Shown here: piece by piece, positions 36,687 to 48,960 of the stretch
How the letters are laid out: each line of letters begins with the position of its first letter
Numbering within the stretch: the first letter of the stretch is position 1
Source: Diospyros lotus
Taxonomy: Eukaryota > Streptophyta > Magnoliopsida > Ericales > Ebenaceae
Direction of reading: 5' to 3'
DNA: 64,000 nucleotides
Assembly (NCBI RefSeq): GCF_014633365.1
Contig: NC_068349.1
Location: 28,906,753 to 28,970,752 of the forward strand
Translations under genes and position numbers: made by a program
The notes under the pieces: model-generated
What the model was told of the DNA's origin: nothing
Database searches by the model: none
What the model saw: the letters and a program-made list of their open reading frames with translations, nothing else

Positions 36687-36703
36687 ACTTGGAAACTGGA
36701 AAA

Positions 36704-38853
36704 TGTTGGTCCTAATGATGGAAAATATATCCCAAGAGGGGGGTGAATTGGGATTCATATAAATTTTTGATAATTAAAATAATGGTTGAAGACATAACAC
36801 TATGTTTCGAAATATAGGGTATATGTTTCGAAATAAATTTTTCTGTTAAGTAGGTTTCGAAACCTACTATATATGTTTCGAAATATACCTTACTGTTATA
36901 GCTTGTTTTGAAATATAGATTGTATATTTTGAAATACACTTTCCTATTTTGCTTGATTCGAAATCTTTTGGCTTGTATTTCAAAATAATGATCCTTGGTA
37001 AAGATGATTTACATAAGTAAGAGTATACCAAAGGAGTTTAGGATCAAATATCTGTTTATACATATATATACGTTTTAAGCTCAAGGAAACTTTGTTTTAG
37101 TCTTTTGAAAGCATGAGCAATAGGCAATAATGATAAGCAAAAGCGAAAGAACAATTGTAGATAAGATATATAGTGGTTCGGCACCCCGCCTAGTCCACTA
37201 CCTTCAAGCTTACCCACTTAAAGGATTTTTCAATCCCAATCACTTTTACTAGTGCTCAACCACAACAAGGGTTTTACCATGGTTCACCCCAAAATCTTGT
37301 ACAATGAGTTTTTATGGGCTCAACTCAAACCTAGCACCAAGTGAATTTTAAGGCTAAACTCGAACCTCTGACACAATGAGTTTTAGGCTCAACTCAAACC
37401 TTTACACCACAATGAGTTTTAGGCTAAACTCAAACCTTACAACATTAACAAGATAAATAGAATTTTATCTTTACAACCCAATAGAATGTATAGCAATGAA
37501 TATCTTACCAATAGTTGGACAAACCTTTTAACTTGAGGTGAGGAGAGCTGGACAAGATGAGACTTTAGTTTTCGTTTGCCTCTCCTTTTTCACTCACAAT
37601 GCACAAGAATAAGATTTGTAGAGGATCTTCTTTGAGAGCTTGAATAAATGATTTGATCAACACTTGTGCTTGTGTATGTGTTTCTAGTGTGTGCTCTCTT
37701 GTTGATACTTCTTCTTGCCTTCAAACACCTACTATTTATATCAAGAGATAAAAATCTAACCGTTTTATAGCCGTTAGAGACAAGATAGAAAAATAGGTTT
37801 CAAAAAATAGCATACAGGTTTCGAAACATACTCCTCATGTTTCGAAACATATAGCCTTTACAATTGTACTTGCACTTAGAGACAACATTGAGTGGGAGAC
37901 ATAATCTATTCCCTACTAACATATAATAATGATCTCCATTTCAAATTTGAATTTGAATTTACAGAGCATGGAGAAAGCATTAATCAAATGATTGAGAAGC
38001 ATTTTGATAAATACAAAAATGCAAAGCAAGAGCATCTCGATTTTTTAAATGATATGCTAACAGAGGTTTCGAAACATAGAATGAAGGTTTCGAAACATAC
38101 TTCAAAAATAGATTTCAAAACATATGCATTACATAGATGTTTCGAAATAGCATATACACTTAGAAAACATTGAAAACCTTTTCTTTTCAAAAGAGTTTCG
38201 AAACATGACCGATTTTTAGAATGATTTACTTGAAAGTACAATCCATCCATAGCATGCAACCTATTTACATTTTTCTTTTATTTATATTTTTTTACCCTCT
38301 ATTTATTTTAATGCATAAATATAAATAAGAAAGTACCCCCTATTTGGATTCAATAAAAATATCCAAAAAATCAAAATCTATAACAATAAGAAAGTAGAAT
38401 TTTGGTTTTAGTACAAACTTAGGATTTTGCGATTTTACCACCTCCAAAATATATACTTTCTATTTCTTGAAAAATTTGTTAACAATTATTTTAACACCAA
38501 TGGATATTATATATTAAAATACCGGACATAGTTTTCCAAAAAGAAAATATTTTCAAAAACATGTTATAGTTGGTCTTTTACCTTAGAACAATTTTAGCTT
38601 TATGTTGACAAATGATTTCAAGACTAATTTTGAAAATCACTTTAGGAGATTCTTTTTAAATCATAATACTTGTTTTTGCAAATCTCCATATGTATAAGAA
38701 GGAACTTAACTTGGTTTTCATTTGAACAAAATAATACTTGATAATGAAATTGATATATGTTGAAAACCATAACCTTGACTCATGACTTAGAGATTAAGCC
38801 AATAGATATTTTTTATCATCAAAACTAATATAAAAAAAAAAGGTGCAACATCA
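36704..38853 (-). mobile_element. Solo LTR of a Copia element with palindrome arrays
   Basis: 2150 bp flanked by GAAAA (36699-36703 and 38854-38858). On the minus strand it starts TGATGTTGCACC and ends ...AATTCACCCCCCTCTTGG...ACCAACA, the SIRE-like Copia LTR ending. It holds two clusters of GTTTCGAAAC palindromes. ORFs in it are chance. Confidence 0.85.
36795..38215 (-). repeat. Two clusters of GTTTCGAAAC palindromes
   Basis: GTTTCGAAAC(ATA) or GTTTCGAAATA recurs about 11-12 times, at 36795-36970 and again at 37797-38215, usually 20-25 bp apart within a cluster. Between them lie three to four copies of an AATGAGTTTTAGGCTCAACTC-type unit (about 37300-37440). Confidence 0.8.
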
Positions 38854-38858
38854 GAAAA

Positions 38859-39192
38859 CACCCCAAAACCCTAAAACTCGAATCTTACAAAAAGAAAAAG
38901 AGAGGTAAAATTGAGTTTTCATTACAGAATTAAAATCAGATCGAAATAAAGAAAATCCCCAAAATGGCATATTAAAGTCCACTTCTTAATGGAAGTTATT
39001 ACCAAATCAATTATTTCCTAAAATAGCAAAAATACTAATTTTGAGGTCTAAACAAAGAAATTTGTCCAAAAAAACACTAACCTTTCTAGTGAAGCTTGTG
39101 ATTTTGAATCCTCAGCCCGATTCCATTGAAATTAGCCTTTGAAATCCTCAGCCCAGTTCCAGCCTGATTCCATAGAAATTAGACTCTAAAAT
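38859..39192 (+). other. Probable LTR/leader remnant of the chromovirus-like element, left part
   Basis: AT-rich, non-coding. Continues at 44322 when the insertion 39193-44316 is removed: the CCTCAGCC...ATTGAAATTAGCC text on the left (about 39108-39140) recurs at 44327-44352. Its start is not visible. Confidence 0.4.
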
Positions 39193-40394
39193 TATAATAC
39201 CCCATATTTCGTGAAGATGCCACATATTTTAAGTGAGTTTAATGTACCAAAAAATATGCTCGAAATGGCAACAAGTGACCGAATTAGCTGTAGGGAGTGT
39301 CCTGGAGCTTAGATACCTAAGGACAAAGGTATATCTTTGACAAGCATCCCAAAGTATGATTTATGACACTGAAAGAAATAAAATTAGAGAAGGTTTTTCG
39401 ATTAAGCTAAGTTGTAGCCTAAAAAGACCGAATGATGGTAAAGGCTTCCCGAAAATCGTACATATCGAATAACTTTGAGTTATTAATTTTGAGGTTTTAA
39501 GTATCTCAATAAATTTGATGTTTGATGGTGTAGTTGTAATTAGAGAATTGTCCAAATGAAATAATGATGAAATTAGGAGCTCATGTGGTAAATATTAAAG
39601 TTGAGAACTTGAAATAAGGGCCAAAATATCATTTGGAAGAAGTTTGGGGTATTAGCTTGGATTTCAAAAGTTAAATTCATTCTAGCTTTGGATTTGAAAA
39701 GCCATTCAATTATAGGTTTGAGTTTTTGGAGTCCATGGCTAAGCTTGTGACAAGTGGCATAATGTGATTGGTTCAAGAAATTTATAAATAGAGACCATGA
39801 GTTGATCTCAAATCATTCCAAGGAAGTTTGAGAGTTGAGGCATTCTAAGTGGAGGAGCTTGCTCTAGAGAGAAGTGAGGAAGTTCTGCAAGAAGGCAGGA
39901 AGAAAGCGACAGAGAAGCGGTAGAGAACGAGCCTCGTCGGAGTTACGGGTCTTCGTCGGAATTTGCCAAAATAAGTTAGAAAAAAGTAAGGCAAGTCCCA
40001 TTTCTTTAGATAATCCTATAGAGGTGGAAGATAGGGTCGCATAGATTCAAACGGGGGTCGAATCGGAGTTAAAATGAGGAAGTTATGGCCGAAAGACCAA
40101 ACCGAGACGAAGCTGTCCAAAACTGTTGTGCAGCGCGTGAGTTACACGCGCCAAAAAGTGGCTACGCGTGAAGGCTTGTGGCCCACCTTTCTAGGGCGTA
40201 TGAGGGCGCGTGATGGGCCCATTTTTTTTCAACGTTTATAGTTTTGTCTCTAATTTAATACCCCTCAACTCTATATAAAAATATTTGAGGTTAGGTTGAC
40301 CAAAATGTGTTTTTTGCAAAAACCTAGGCCGTTTGCAGTGAAACCATACCGTCCAAGAGATAAACCAATAAGGTGAGATATTACAAAAAAAATT

Positions 40395-41010
40395 GATTTT
40401 TAGCGGCGATTTATAAAACCATCGCAAAATACTATTTTAGCGGCGATTTTTTTAACATTTTGCGGTGGTTTTGAAAAATCTTTGCAAAATTCATTAAAAC
40501 ATTCAATTTTGTGGCGATTTTCAAAAAACTGTTACTAAATTTAGAAAATAATTAAATAATTAAAAAGTAAAATTTAATTTAGCGGCGGTTTTTCAAAACT
40601 GCCGCTAAATTAAAAAAATAATTAAGTAATTTATAATTAAAATTAAATTAAGATTTGCGGCGGTTTTGAAAAATCGCCGCAAAATTCATTAAAAAGTTTA
40701 ATTTAACGACGGTTTTTCAAAATCGCCGCTAAATTAAAAAAATAATTAAATAATTTATAATTACAATTAAATTAACATTTGCGGCGGTTTTTCAAAACTG
40801 CCGCAAAATTCATAAAAAAGTTTAATTTAGCGGCGGTTTTTCAAAAATTGCCGCTAAATTCAAAAATAATTAAATAATTTATAATTAAAATTAAATTAAC
40901 ATTTGAGGCGATTTTGAAAAATCGCCGCAAAATTCATTAAAAAAATTAATTTAGCGACGGTTTTTGAAAAACTACCACTAAATTTTAAAATAATTAATAA
41001 TTTAAAATTA
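40395..41010. repeat. Left subterminal inverted repeats of the CACTA-like element
   Basis: About ten copies of TTTAGCGGCGGTTTTTCAAA followed by its complement, each able to fold on itself. From about 40570 they are arranged in roughly four tandem units of about 120-125 bp joined by AATAATTAAATAATTTATAA spacers. Confidence 0.85.
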
Positions 41011-41092
41011 AAATTAAATTGAATTAAATTAATAAAAAGAAATATAAAATCTTAAAAAGCAATTTAAAATTTAATTTAAATTAATTACAAAA

Positions 41093-41750
41093 TCTTTGTA
41101 TATATAAAAGTATGATAGTCTTGAAAAAAGAAAGTTTCTCCCAAAACTTGCATTAATGATTTGCAATTAATACTTATTGTATTAATAATTTACATTTTGT
41201 AATTTGCTTTAATAATTTTAAATTTTCAATTGTTTTGAAATAATAAGTAGTAATAAAATTTTTCCCCAAAACTTGTATTAATGATTTGCATTTAGTACTT
41301 ATTGCATTGATAATTTACATTTTGTAATTTGCATCTTTATATAAATAAAAGTACGATAGTCTTGAAAAAATAAATTTCCCCCCAAAAGTTGCATTAATAA
41401 TTTGTAATTAATACTTATTGAATTAATAATTTACATTTTGTAATTTGCATTAATAATTTTAAATTTTTAATTACTTTGAAATAATAAGTAGTAATAAAAT
41501 TTTCCTCCAAAACTTGCATTAATGATTTGCATTTAGTACTTATTGCATTAATAATTTACATTTTGTAATTTGCATCTTTATATATATAAAAGTAAGATAG
41601 TCTTGAAAAACGAAATTTCCCTCCAAAACTTGTATTAATGATTTACAATTAATACTTATTGCATTAATAATTTACATTAATAATTTAAATCTTTCAATTG
41701 TTTTGAAATAATATGTATTAATTATTGTAAAATTAATAATAAATTTTAAA
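41093..41750 (+). repeat. 241-bp tandem repeats, about 2.7 copies
   Basis: Units begin at the Helitron-like 5' terminus and contain AACTTGCATTAATGATTTGC twice each, so each unit is itself an internal near-duplication of about 120 bp. Confidence 0.85.
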
Positions 41751-42594
41751 TATACGAGTTTTTCAATGCTAATTGTTTTGTATTAAATTTGCATGAGTTT
41801 TATGAAAAATATTAATAGACAAATTAAACTATTAATTAAGTCATAAAAAATTATCCATTTATTTAAAATATTATTTTTATATCTTTATTCTATGTATATT
41901 TATATAATATTAAAATATGATAGTCAAATAAAGTATTTTGCCAAGTGTCAATCAATGGTGAATTTTTTCCCTAAAAACTTTACATTAAATCAAAGGTAGT
42001 GTTTAATTAATTATTAATTATTTTAATAATTATATTATAGTATTGAAAATGTGATATCTTAACAAATTCATAAAAAATTATTTAAGGTTGTCAAATGCTA
42101 GGGCTTTTCAATGCTAATTAATACTTAAGGTATCACATTTTTAAGACTATGGAAGAAATCAAAATTCATTTTTTTAAAATTTTGTTATTATTGAAAAAAC
42201 TTATTCTTACTCTATTTAAGAGTTTTAATTTATAATTATAATTATAATATAATAAATAAAAAATAACGAACCTCTTTAAGTGAAAATATTATAGATTTTA
42301 TAATATTTATTTATAAATAAATATAATATAATAAAAAAATTATAAGTATTTTATCAAATGACCTATTTATTATGTTAATTATTTTTAATATATTGAATGA
42401 CAGTATATTGAATTAAAAGTATTCTCCATTAGCATATTAAATAGTGAATAATTAAGTAAACTTAAATTTTTTCAACATAATTAAAGATTAAAAAACTTAT
42501 AATTATCAATTTTGTTAAAATTATTTAAAATAATAAATTTATTTTTTTATTTTTAAATTTAACTCTCCCATATATCACACGGGTTCACCACTAG
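41093..42594 (+). mobile_element. Helitron-like element with triplicated 5' end
   Basis: Starts A|TCTTTGTATATATAAAAGTA and ends CACGGGTTCACCACTAG|T, with the weak hairpin CCC...GGG before it. TC start, CTAG end and an A|T target are Helitron rules. The 5'-end text recurs with GATAGTC at 41114, 41355 and 41596 (241-bp period). No Rep/helicase ORF, so non-autonomous. Confidence 0.6.
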
Positions 42595-42869
42595 TTAATT
42601 AAAAATTTAATTTAAAAAAATAAAAATAAAAATAAAAATTAATTTAACAAAATTTTAATATTTTTTAAAAAAATATATATTTTTTATTTTTAATCAATTA
42701 ATTTAGTTAATTTAATTCAATTCATTTATTTTTAATTTATTCCTTTACTCTTTTAAAAAATAATAAATTAATTAATATTTTTTAATTTATATTAAAAAAT
42801 ATAAAATATAATTCTGGAAAGTAATGGTTGTTTTGGTATATAATTTATATATGCGGTTATATAACAAGG

Positions 42870-42938
42870 GGGATTGACAGATTAGACGGTTAGGCGCATG
42901 CACTTGCACAAGGGAGGTCGTGGGTTCGAAATTGGGGA
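42870..42938 (+). other. tRNA-like (pol III box) remnant in the CACTA-like element
   Basis: GACGGTTAGGCGCATGC resembles an A box region, and GGTTCGAAATT (42923-42933) is a B box, with spacing fitting a tRNA. The 5' and 3' acceptor arms do not pair and no CCA end is seen, so it is a tRNA- or SINE-derived piece rather than a tRNA gene. Confidence 0.4.
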
Positions 42939-43024
42939 AGGGAGCCTCGCCATGTGGTGCGCGGACATGCGGCCACGTGGCTGTGTGGGCGAGTGGAAGA
43001 AATTAAAATTTTTAATTTTGTTTT

Positions 43025-43300
43025 AATTTTAGCGGCGGTTTCAGAAACCGCTGGTAAATTTAAAAATTTAATTTTTTTTAATTTTTGCGGCGGTTCAAAA
43101 ACCGCTGCTAAAATTAAAAATTTTAATTTTTTTTAAAAGTTTTGCAGTGGTTGAAAAACTGCCGCAAAAAATATGATTTGTGGCGGTTATTCCAGCGGTT
43201 GGTCAAAACCGTCGCTAAATGCTCTGCGATGGCTGGTTTAGCGACGGTTTTCAAAACCGCCGCTAAATACAAAAAAAACCGCTGCTAAATGCCAGTTTTT
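43025..43300. repeat. Right subterminal inverted repeats of the CACTA-like element
   Basis: Five to six GCGGCGGTTT...AAACCGCCGC units, the same family as on the left side, run up to the terminus. Confidence 0.85.
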
Positions 43301-44321
43301 TTGTAGTGAGAGTCCTATACTCCAAATCCTATTTTTTATTCTCTTATGAGAGACTTCTATTGTATGAGACATGTTTTGTGAAGTTCTTATACGTAGACTC
43401 TTGTTATTCTCTTACGTGAAATTATGTTACATATATGAAATGTATTTTTTCTGGAAAATATATGTTGTTGGCTTTTTAACTGTTGCAATTATAAAATTCA
43501 TGTGGCCATACTGTTGTACCTATTTGTTGTTGGCTAAGGGAAAAAATCGGATATCCCCCGAGAGGCGCTATGCGTGCGCCATCGAGAAAGCTCTTGTGAG
43601 GAAGACCGTGAGCCTAAGGGACAACGGATGTAGTGCTTACATGAGTTCTATGAGGTCGGGCCAAGGTGACATGGTTAGGGACCTCCCGAGAGGCGCTATG
43701 TGTGCGCCATTGATAAAGCTCTCGTTGGAAGAGGCTGACATGTTCACGAGGCACTTCGAAGTAGTTCTCGTTATTTTTCTCATACGTTTTATACTTGTTC
43801 ATGCATTGATATAAACTATTTTTTTTGGAGTTTCTCACTAGAAGATTCATCTTCTAATTGGACTATCTCCCTGGAATATTCAAACGTTCTGGGTTCGACA
43901 ATTGGCTCAAAGGGAAAGAAGATAGCGGAAGAATAAACTTAATTTACTGTCTGTAACATGTTTAGAATATCTTTATTTATGTGTGAACCTATGTATGTCT
44001 TGGATATGTTTAAGGCGTTCAGTTATCACTTATGAGAGATGATATCCATGTAATACATTTTGTAGACGTTTTGAACGATTTTACTTATGATAAATAAAGC
44101 ATTATGGTTGTGAACCATATCAAGTTCGATCTAGCTTCCGCATTTGAAATTTTAACACTTGTCTTAGCTATTTAATATTGGGTTTGTTAAGCTGAGAATG
44201 TGAAAATTAGGGTTTTTGGGAATTTGTGTGATGTATGACAGCAATTGTGGTATGAAAAATTTTTATATTCCTGAAATCCTAAGTTATAACACGCTCGAGA
44301 AATTTAGGGTGTTACAAAAAT

Positions 44322-44535
44322 TCTCAGCTTGATTTTATTGAAATTAGCCTCTGAAATCACCCAAATTGCACACTTCAAACTTGGCCAAAATTTATGAAAA
44401 TGCCATAAAGAAATTTTTCCCATAATTCTCTTTAATTTTTTGGTATTCTTTAGAATCAATGAATTATTGATTGAGTCCTATAACCCGGCATTCGTGAGTG
44501 AATCAACAAGTTATTAGAAGATTTCCACTACGTCA
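44322..44535 (+). other. Probable 5' LTR remnant of the chromovirus-like element, right part
   Basis: Non-coding, ending ...CTACGTCA just before a primer-site-like sequence. Assigned by position only. Confidence 0.4.
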
Positions 44536-44536
44536 G

Positions 44537-44550
44537 TTGGTATCGGAACC
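44537..44550 (+). other. Primer-binding-site-like sequence
   Basis: TTGGTATCGGAACC resembles the initiator-Met-tRNA site TGGTATCAGAGC with changes. It lies about 300 nt before the gag pieces. Confidence 0.5.
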
Positions 44551-45079
44551 AAGTTCGTTCCTTGTTGCCAAGACGAGCAGTTCGCAACCAAGTCGTAGAA
44601 TAAGTATATGCCCAAGATAACGCAAGAGAAATCCAGCATTTGAATGGGCTCGTGAATACTATGATGGAGCAGATTACGTAGATGAATCAGTCCATGTAAG
44701 AGTTCATGATTTGAAAGGGAGATGAATAAAGGAGGTAGAAGGATGTCAATCTGTTTGGTCCTCTCAACCAAAGAGAGGGTGATGAGAATGACGGTGATAG
44801 TGAGGGAGAGTTCAAAAAGGAACCTTGCAATCATCGTAGAGGTGGCATGGAGAAAGACAATAGACATTGGGAATCTAAAATGCTAACTGAGATTCCAGAA
44901 CTCTATGGTGAAATTAAAGCCGAAGAATTTTTAGATTGGTTGGAAACGACAAAAGAGATTTTGGAATTTAAGGAGGTTCCAGGGAATAAACGTTTGCCAT
45001 TAGTTATAACACGATTCAGAGGCAAGGCAATAGCGTGGTGGAAACAGGTGAAATTAACTAGGGCCAGAATGGGAAAACC

Positions 45080-48000
45080 TATAATACCCAAAAATTTTGT
45101 AAGCTATTGTCGTTAAACAAATGAAATGTGTTTCAAAAATTTAAGGGTTCCAGGAAGCATATGTAATTTCGAGAAAAGAAAGTAATGATTAGGGTGCTAA
45201 TCTCAAGATCAAGGAAGGCTTATTAGGAGATGACAAGTGGCGTAAGAATAATCTCCAAATCTAAGTAATGATTATAGGACACATGGCATCATTTGATTGG
45301 AATCACATGGATAGAAAAGTCTTCTCCAAGTCTTACTTAATCTCTAAGTTTGGGACACATGGCACCATTTGGATGAGATCACATCAAAGTAATGATGACG
45401 ACCATATCTCGAGGGACACGTGGCGCTGTAGGATGAAAGTAAAGATTATGGCTCAAATCTCCATGACATGTGGCGAAAATCTATTCGTCGAAGGGTTTAA
45501 AATGTTATGATTAGGCCCATATCTCAAGGGCCACTTGTCACAAGGGGAAGAAAACAATGATTATGCTGCAAATCTCAATGCCAAGTGTCACGATCTTAAG
45601 AAAGCTAAGTGTCTCAATCTTATGGTTTTAAAAGCTCTATATAAGCATGCTTTGGGCTTGGTTTTTGGCCACTAAATCAAGGGGGTTAGTAGCTTATAAA
45701 AGGCGAGAAATTCTACTAGAAAGAAGGGAGGACGCTCTGCCTGACGGGAAGTCAAAATCGGGCCACCAAAGGATACAACTCATCTCGAAGTTCGTGAAAA
45801 TTAGTCACCTAAATTTTGAGAGAAGTTCAATTTCTTTCTGTAATCATGTAGAGGGTCGAAAGAGGAGTCCGTAGGTTCAAATGGGGCTCGAATCGGTGTT
45901 AAAATGAGCAAGTTATGCTCATTTTAACTTTTGGGGGTGAAATCCGTGTGGTGCTTGCGCCACACGCGTGAAGGATCATCCCGAGGAAACATAGCATGCA
46001 ACGGAAGCGGTTTTTAATCAAAAACGTTCCTCGTATTGATTAGAATCTAGGAAACTTACTTCTCCTACGGATTATCGGACGAAAAGATGCGACAGTCGGA
46101 GGATGGGCGGGAGCTTCTTCTCGTAGTGGAGACGACGACTGTCCTGCAATCCTTCGGCTCCTTCGCATCAGAACTTGAAGGCTCTCTTTCGATCTTCCGA
46201 AGTATGACTCGAACTCGTGGCCTCTCTTTCGGTGAAGAAGAGTAAAAGAACCCTAGATGAAAAATAACCAAAGAGAGAATATATATAGGGAGAACCCTAG
46301 GGTTAAAACCCTAGTGGGCCAAACCCTAATGGGCCAAGTCCATTTAATTAATTTTCTAATTGGGTTAGCCCAATTAATTAAATAAAAACTAATGAACTAT
46401 TATTTTATTCTAGCCCAATTAATTATGGACCATTCTGAATAAAATAATTCTCTCTCAATGTAATTCACCCAACAAGCCAAATGTATTAAATAATACATGA
46501 GTTATATCTAGCTACCCTGGGGACCAAAAGACAAATTATTCACGGCTACTAAAATGACCAAAATATCCCTGCTACCTAGTAGCTATATTTTGTCATTCTA
46601 AGTGTTCCAACTATCACCATATGGTAACACTGACCCCAAGAATAATTTTGCATATGCCATGTCTTTGACCTACTAGTGTAATGACGAAAATACCCCTCTG
46701 CGTAACACCCATCATTTAGAAAGGAATAATGTACTAACACCTCTCTAAATGATTTCTACCATCCTTAGATCACTAGTCCAATAATCCGTGACTACTCGAA
46801 TGTACTTGCTTATCACTGGGAGCTACCCAGAAGCACACACTCTTAAGTCACGTTCCCAGGGCCCTAGATTATTTGATTATTCTTGGACAATCACAAGGGG
46901 GTGAATCACAGAAACTATCTTGTATTATTCTGTCTTAGCTAATTAGAAACTATACTCCCAACTCAAAAGGTTATTAATCTTTGATAGACCTCACCTACAG
47001 TGAATCTAAGAATATAGCTTTAGGTTCACTAGACCACCAACTAATACTCAAGTATTAGAGTACTCGTCCACGTAGTAGCAGTGATAGACTAGCTCCATGA
47101 TAATTAGTACTTTGTCATTAGCTTCTATCACAGGTCCACTCTACGTATTCCGAATGCGCTTATACAATTAGAGTAAACGGACTGTTTACTGGCTAAGGCA
47201 AGCCATCCTCCATTAGGATCTATTGCACAATGATCTTATCATGATAGAATGCCCAGTTCTATCAAAAGATCAAGAGTAATATTTTCTTGCTTATTAAGTA
47301 CCCATGATTCATGCCTAACTGTGAAGAACGACCCATCACATGAATCACTTACTTAATAGCATGGACACTTTTCCAACAATTAAATGCAAATATTATATGT
47401 GCCATAAACTGAATAAAAGAAACATCATTACCATAAATTAAACAAAACGTGTCTTTAGGGCATACATTTCCAACAACGCGCCCAGCAGGGCTGCGCGTCC
47501 AAGTGCATGAGAGGTCATCTGGGCTTGAAATTTTGCATGTGAACTCCTATTTTTAATTTATACCTACCTATCCAAAAATATTTTAGGTTTGATTACCAAA
47601 AAGCCTCAGTTTTTACAGAATAACTCACTTGGAGCGGCAATCGACCCTTAAATTGCGCAATTGAGAAGTGAGAAGCTTCGGTGAGTGGTTTCCTAAAATG
47701 TTTTCCTACATGTTGAACATAATTTTGAGCAAGTTGGAAATGATTGCATGTGCATAACATGTTTATTTCATTTGGTATGCATGTTTCTTTCCGTTTGTTC
47801 ATGCATCACTACGTGTGGCTTGTGACTGGTTATGATTATCATGGGTGAAGAGAGTCTTCACTTGGCCGCGTTGTTAGGCTATGTTACATGATAAGGTTGA
47901 TTAGGGTGATTGCAACACCCTGGTGTCACATCCACCTGGAGCATGCATCTCTACATTTTGCATTTGCACGCATGAAGTTAGTTTTTACCCTCACTTAGAT

Positions 48001-48367
48001 TTAACGATCTAACCCGGGTGTTCATACCCCTGGAATATTCAAATGTTCCAGATTTATCAGGCTCGGGCTCTAAAGGAAAAAGGCAGGAGGTTGTGCGAGT
48101 GTAGTTGTCTTGTTTTAAAGTCTCTTATGATGTTATAGTAATGTTATAAGAATTGTACTTTAACTTTAACATTATTTTGTTGCGTGGGGAATGAAGTTTA
48201 TTTTCTTTGCTGTCTTGATAAATTGTGTGTGCGAATGTCTATTTGATGGAAGTCCTAACATATTTCAGGTTACAATCCTTACTGTATTTCATGGGATTCC
48301 TTAACACCCGTATAATTATTATATTCATTTTGTACCATATGTCCCATCTTGCGGTTGGGGCATTACA
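45080..48367 (+). mobile_element. Chromovirus-type solo LTR inserted in gag
   Basis: Starts TATAATACCC and ends GGGGCATTACA. Flanks AAACC (45075-45079) / AAACA (48368-48372). TATATAAG box at 45638-45645. GGAATATTCAAATGTTCC at 48032-48049. Same family as 55069-57558. Contains a Copia LTR at 45969-47475, leaving about 1.8 kb. Confidence 0.87.
45969..47475 (-). mobile_element. Copia-like solo LTR nested in the LTR at 45080-48367
   Basis: Perfect ACGCG duplication (45964-45968 and 47476-47480). On the minus strand it starts TGTTGGAAATGTATGCCC and ends ...GATCCTTCA. 1507 bp, no coding region. Confidence 0.87.
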
Positions 48368-48960
48368 AAACATAAAATTTCCATGTGGGAAAAGCTAAAG
48401 AAGAAGATAAGAGAGGAGTTTCTTCCTTATAATTACCAGAGGTTGATGTACCAGAGGCTGCAAAATTTGAGGCAGGGAAATAGGCCTGTGGATGAAAATA
48501 CCATAGAATTTTACCAATTGGTCACAATGAACCAACTACAGGAGGCAGAGGATCAGTTGGTGTCAAGGTATATTGGAGGATTGAGATTACAGATTCAGGA
48601 AACAATCAACATGTTTGATCCTTTGTCTGTTTTAGCTGGGCATCAGAGAGCATTGCAGGTTGAGAAACAAGATCGGCATGTAGGAAATCCCACAAATAAT
48701 AGCAATATGGCTGCTGACAGTAGCCGAGTAGTAGGTGGTGGTAGTACTAGGAACATGAATTAAGGTGCTGGAAGAGTGAATAGAGTCGTCCCTAACACAG
48801 GCCAACCAAACAGAAACAGTCCTAGTGGTCATCAACCTAATAGAGCTGGTGGCAATAGTGGAATTAAGTGTTTCGGTTGTGCTAAAATGGGCCATCGATA
48901 ATCGGCGTGCAAGAAAACAAGTGGGAAAAAAGCACTAATAGTTGAGGTAGGAGATGAAGA

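Larger units (their letters stand above)
40379..43308. mobile_element. Non-autonomous CACTA-like element
   Basis: The right end reads ...TTTTTTTGTAGTG; inverted, CACTACAAAAAAACTGGC. The left end, TATTACAAAAAAAATTGA, is a decayed partner. AGA is duplicated at 40376-40378 and 43309-43311 (3 bp, as for CACTA). Both subterminal zones are packed with AGCGGCGGTTTTTCAAAACCGCCGCTAAAT-type inverted repeats. There is no transposase; the middle is AT-rich and holds a Helitron-like insert. Confidence 0.8.
39193..44316 (+). mobile_element. Chromovirus-type solo LTR containing a CACTA-like element
   Basis: Starts TATAATACCCC (the usual TGTAATACCCC with G to A) and ends GGGTGTTACA, flanked by AAAAT (39188-39192 and 44317-44321). 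TATAAATAG box at 39783-39791. The near-palindrome GGAATATTCAAACGTTC lies at about 43872-43889. Removing the inserted 40379-43308 leaves an LTR of about 2.2 kb. A pair of GAGAGGCGCTATG units repeats at 43560 and 43687 inside a chance ORF. Confidence 0.82.
44608..48960 (+). pseudogene. Chromovirus-like gag, split by an LTR insertion
   Basis: The N-terminal capsid part (44847-45079) has AEEFLDWLETTKEI and GKAIAWWKQVKL. It is cut at 45080 by a 3288-bp LTR. After 48372 the frame resumes in register (from 48373) with the LPYNYQRLMYQRLQNLRQG region, YIGGL and a knuckle CFGCAKMGHR...C that contains a stop. An acidic tail follows. The strong conservation of these blocks identifies a Ty3/Gypsy chromovirus-type gag; the clade is not fixed. 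Confidence 0.85.

Noticed and set aside
42870..42938. Functional tRNA gene
   Set aside because: Acceptor and anticodon arms cannot be drawn; only box-like motifs remain.
40395..43300. Regularly spaced palindromes resembling a CRISPR array
   Set aside because: Plant nuclear context, variable spacing, CACTA termini and AGA duplication explain them as subterminal repeats.
43371..43814. 147-codon ORF with an apparent membrane start
   Set aside because: Lies in an LTR between its repeats; low-complexity hydrophobic start and no domain.
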